Assembly (NCBI GenBank): GCA_034440575.1 | Contig: JAOTOL010001460.1 | Coordinates: 69,501-133,500, forward strand | DNA from: Imbricaverruca yamaguchii | Taxonomy: Eukaryota; Arthropoda; Thecostraca; Neoverrucidae | Reading direction: 5' to 3' | DNA: 64,000 nt | In this document: positions 59,831 through 64,000 of the stretch, one piece after another | Numbering within the stretch: the first letter of the stretch is position 1 | Layout: each line of letters begins with the position of its first letter | Notes under the pieces: generated by a model | Database searches by the model: none | Seen by the model: only the letters and a program-made list of their open reading frames with translations | Told to the model about the DNA's origin: nothing | Made by a program: the position numbers and the translations under genes

Positions 59831-62035
59831 CGCGCTCGCACATTGTCCGATCCCTGACAAGTCAGTGAAATATTTGGTATTTAGTGCAAATGGCTTTATC
59901 TGCCACACCAATGGTGAGTGGCGTGTCGACAGTGATGAGCCGACCTGACGCAGGCGGTCAGCTGATCTAGTGTCAGAGATTATCGATGTGGTGGGGGTGA
60001 CCAGCTGACGACAGTGGTCAGCTGACGTAGCGGGAGTTATGGTGCTTGTTGGTGCCTCATAGCTGGTGCGATGGTCTGTGTTGGTGCCGCTTGTAAGAGT
60101 ATCTGCCTGCTAGCTGGTGCCTGACGGGAAAAATGATGAATTCACCCGATGCCAGATAGAAAAAGTGATTGCGTTGGCTCATGTGCCGTGTAAGCGCTGT
60201 TCACGTCTGACTTGGTGATGCCTACCATCTCATTGTAAGATCGCTGGTTTCTGCTGTCATCTCGCGTTGAGGCCATTGGTTGCGCCTGCCATTTCATAGT
60301 GAGACCGTTGGTTATGCTATCATCTCACAGTGACATTGTTGGCTTTAGCCACGGGCGTCGCCAGTGGACGGGGAGCAGGATCGGGAAGGTGCCTGGAAGG
60401 CTGCCCACTCGGCGTCCTGCTGAAGACTTGCAGCAGAGTCGTGCCGCGTGCGTTTCGAACCGACACCCGACACTGTGTTTCTCCGTTCCCCACATGTTCT
60501 GGTGCTGGTGATGCCCATGGTTCTAGCTGCCAACTCACAGTGAACTGCTGGATAAACTGCTGTTCAACAGCGACGCATGGGATTTGTTTTTATTTCATCG
60601 GAGATATTAATCCCATCGTGTCATATCACAGTGGGATGGTGTATTTTACCAGATGTTTTACAGTGATATCCAGCGGAGCAGATGGGAAATGTCCAAATAT
60701 CGGGCAGCATGGAATATGATAAATATACCACAGGGGATGTTCAGGGAATCTGGAATTACTTTAACACGCGCACGTTCGGGGGTGTGGGGGCACCGCCATA
60801 CTAATCGGATTAGCACGGCCAAACCTCGGATGGCTGTTAATTGGTCTTTTCCGCATATCCTCAAACATTTTCAACCCTGGATCCTTTTAGGTGAGGTCAC
60901 CAGGTCAGGCGAAGTGACCCAACATCCCTCGGAGTTCTAGGTGGCATAACGTCCACAATAATTGGGCGATGTATTTCAAACTTATAACACGTCATGATCT
61001 CATCAGGGACCGTCATATATATCTCGTTTTTTTTTCGTAGCACTGACTTGAGGTCAGGTCGCGGCCATGGCTTCCCCCATTATAGGGCTATGGTAAAATA
61101 TACAAATGTTTCCTGGCTACATATTTGCTCTCGGAATGACCTCACAACGGTTGTGGCGTGAAGTAGGAAGCTATGCTCAAGGTTACCGCTGACATTTTTG
61201 CTCAATGACATCACTAAGGTCATCTGAGGTCACCTGAGATCACTAGCACGTTTCTGCGCATTATATTGCACTGCATTGAGCTAAAAGGCTGAAATTACCG
61301 TCATTGTGCTTATGTCGCCAAGACGTGTCGATTGATATATTACATGCCCTCCCTAGGCTACTTCATGACCTTGACCTGAGGTCATAGTTTCTGAGTAATA
61401 AGTATTCCTACTTCACACCGCGTATTGCCGATAGCACATTTCAAGGACTGTCGAATAGCGTTCGCCATTTGTTTCTATCTGTTACAGGTCCTGAGATATG
61501 TGTCAATATCTGAGAGTCCCACGCGATCTGGTCGAATTTGACATATGATGACCCAGTGACCTGAATATTGACCTGAGCGAAGAAAAGGACAGAAATACTT
61601 TAGATAGAGCTTATCACCAGCTATCCAACGCCCGTTTTTTGTTTGTCGCTAGCTAGCACAATTCTAGAGATCTTGGGGGGCAGACATCTGCCCCCCCCCC
61701 CGGACCGGCGAAGTTGGCGCGGACCGCCGGACGTGCGAGTGTTAAGAGGACACTAGAAAGGGTAAATACTGGTGTAGATTGCTATTTGATGACTTGAAAT
61801 ATACGTAAAGACCGAATGATGTTACATGCGATTTCTCCTCCATTCAGAAGGATTACTGCATAAAATGTATGTAGCGAATCCATTACTGCTGGTGTAGCTT
61901 TTTCTCACACAGGAAATCGGAAAAGCGGTTTCCACATTTACCCCTCCCCTCCCCCTTTTAAAAACCCTGCAAGTCTACATAAGACCTACATTTCAAGCCG
62001 AGCAGCAACTTCCCTCGATGTGCCTCCCTATAACA
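59831..62035. other. 3' flank without recognised gene
   Basis: Includes related CAGCTGA and GTTGG segments near 59950-60320 and a C run at 61690. No furin repeat, transmembrane exon, tRNA or transposon was recognised. Confidence 0.5.
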
Positions 62036-62039
62036 ATAC

Positions 62040-62670
62040 AGCTGGCTGCGCTTTCCTCGGACCGCACCCAACTGCACTGCTGACGATAACCTCCACCTGC
62101 TCTCCTCGGACCGCACCCAGCTGCACTGCTGATGATAACCTCCAACACTCTCCTCGGGCCTTACCCAGCTGCACTGCTGACGATAACCTCCATCTGCTCT
62201 CCTCGGACCGCACCCAGCTGCACTGCTGATGATAACCTCCAGCTGCTCTCCTCGGGTCGTGCCCAGCTGCACTGCTGATGATAACCTCCAGCTGCTCTCC
62301 TCTGACCGTACCCAGCTGCACTGCTGATGATAACCTCCAGCTGCTCTCCTTTGACCGTACCCAGCTGCACTGCTGATGATAACCTCCAACACTCTCCTCG
62401 GGCCTTACCAAGCTGCACTGCTGATGATAACCTCAAACACCCTCCTCGGGCCTTTTCCAGCCGCACTGGTGATGATAACCTCCACCTGCTCTCCTCGGAC
62501 CGCACCCAGCTGCACTGCTGATGATAACCTCCAACACTCTCCTCGGGCCTTACCCAGCTGCACTGCTGATGATAGCCTCCAGCTGCTCTCCTCGGACCGC
62601 ACCCAGCTGCACTGCTGATGGTAACTTCCAGCGCTCTCCTGGGATCGCACCCAGTTGCATTACTGATGAT
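62040..62670. repeat. About 49 bp minisatellite, about 12 copies
   Basis: Unit CCCAGCTGCACTGCTGATGA then TAACCTCCAGCTGCTCTCCTCGGACCGCA, with a CCAACACTCTCCTCGGGCCTTA variant interspersed. Confidence 0.93.
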
Positions 62671-63360
62671 AAACTCGGTCTAGGTGCAGTCCCACGGTGA
62701 CATTGTTTGTTTGAGTTGCTCCCTCACAAACTTCCTGGTTAGAAGCACCATTGTGAGTCGATACTGTTGGCTATATTTATATCCGGGGCTATCAATGCTG
62801 GTTTTAGCATCTATCACAGCACCTTTGCTGGCTCTTCCATGCCCCGTCAGCTGTGTTGATGGCAGTCGTGCGTGGCAGTGAGGCCCGTGGTTATTCCCCT
62901 TCAGTCACCGTGACATTTACGAGTTTTATTCGTGGGTCCAGTGGGCCCACTGGCCGTGGATCGCACAGTACCTGCCACGTTTCGTTCAACCTTATTCTGC
63001 ATAGGACGAGGTCTATGAACAGGTTAGGCCGATACTGAGAAGTGATTGGTGGACGAGCATGGAGTGGAGTGAATGAGCACAATGTCGACTGTTCATTCAA
63101 ACTTTGTGACCATCCAAACAAAGGACAAAAACAGAAGCTGATCCAAAAAAAAACTATAGTATTATATTGAAGGGCATCATTATGGGACGACCTGCAGATT
63201 TCAGTCATGAACTCGAATGGCTGGAGTACCAGGAGGTCAAGGAGCAAAGATAATTGCCTTTTGAACACGCCTTGAGTTCGGACATCAAACGGTAACAAGC
63301 TCAATTTATATCCATCTCACGAGTATTGGAATATTCACACATTTCAAATTCGACTAGGTC

Positions 63361-63418
<58 letters not shown>

Positions 63419-64000
63419 CCTCCCATTTCCCTATGTAACCTTTACTTGCTTTACCCGATGGATTTATATCGGATTTACATTCAACCGTCAACACTGGTCT
63501 TGAGGCTTCAAGTCGATCTGAGGTCATCAATCATTGAATCAACGCGACTGGAAACATGTCCGTGGGTGCAGAGGTCTAGGAAGTGCCCACCGCACGCAAG
63601 ATAAACACACTCGGACTTAGGCCGCCGTTTTCAGGCTGAGGGACCGCAATGTGTTACGGCAACTGTTTTGCCTCCTGAGGGAGAGTGGGCTTTAAAATAC
63701 CAAACTTTTAGCTGGTGTCATAGGTACAGGAATTGTGAAAATCCAACAAAGTACCTTCCACATGGAATGACGCCAGTTTGTGTTCAAGAGGCATCCAATG
63801 TGTTAACATTTGGAACTTTGGTGGGAAAATAGTGTGCAACATGAAGAACATTGTCATCTTGAATGAGAAACACTGGACTTTATTGACACCATTACTTGTC
63901 TATACTCAGAAAATCATGACAGGTAATCAATGGTAATTATATAGATTTGCACACAATATAGGCTCCGGATACTCCGGATAGTCGCGCTTCACCGTCTCAT
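62671..64000. other. Right end of window
   Basis: Contains a (CA)n(TA)n run at 63364-63418 and otherwise nothing recognisable. Confidence 0.5.
63364..63418. repeat. (CA)n(TA)n dinucleotide run
   Basis: About 15 CA units followed by about 12 TA units. Confidence 0.97.

Overview
This is a eukaryotic genomic window, most likely from an arthropod and plausibly a crustacean. That guess rests on the gene's resemblance to arthropod furin-2, on spliceosomal introns, and on tRNA-derived SINEs and MITEs; it was not tested by any search. Only one gene can be supported: a plus-strand proprotein convertase of the furin-2/PC5/PACE4 clade. I assembled it from 15 coding exons between 29905 and 58272. All 14 introns are GT-AG, every exon phase joins, and the reading frame is 842 codons plus a stop. 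Order: signal peptide and pro-domain (exons 1-2), RKKR autoprocessing site and an unusual insert (exon 3), subtilisin domain with Asp190, His229, Asn330 and Ser410 (exons 4-10), P-domain (exon 11), furin-type Cys-rich repeats (exons 12-15).

The first 29 kb holds no gene I can recognise. It is a dense succession of minisatellites (17 to about 79 bp units), dinucleotide runs and CpG-rich patches. It also holds a 343 bp near-perfect palindrome (9132-9474) and an inverted minisatellite of nearly 900 bp (25565-26450). At least three copies of one tRNA-derived SINE family and about five members of one MITE-like family are scattered through the window; one MITE splits a minisatellite.

Within the gene, the introns carry minisatellites that often begin exactly at splice junctions. 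In several cases the repeat unit contains the exon end plus the 5' splice site (exons 6 and 12), or the 3' splice site plus the first exon bases (exon 12). In others it begins at the donor (exons 1, 8, 9, 11). At exon 1 the donor-like GT recurs about every 24-25 nt for nine units. This junction-seeded tandem amplification, which produces ladders of competing splice sites, is the most interesting pattern here.

The 3' end is uncertain. The exon 15 frame stops at TAG (58270-58272), 14 bp before an 800 bp array of a 15 bp unit. No further Cys-rich exon, membrane anchor or obvious polyadenylation signal was seen up to 64000.
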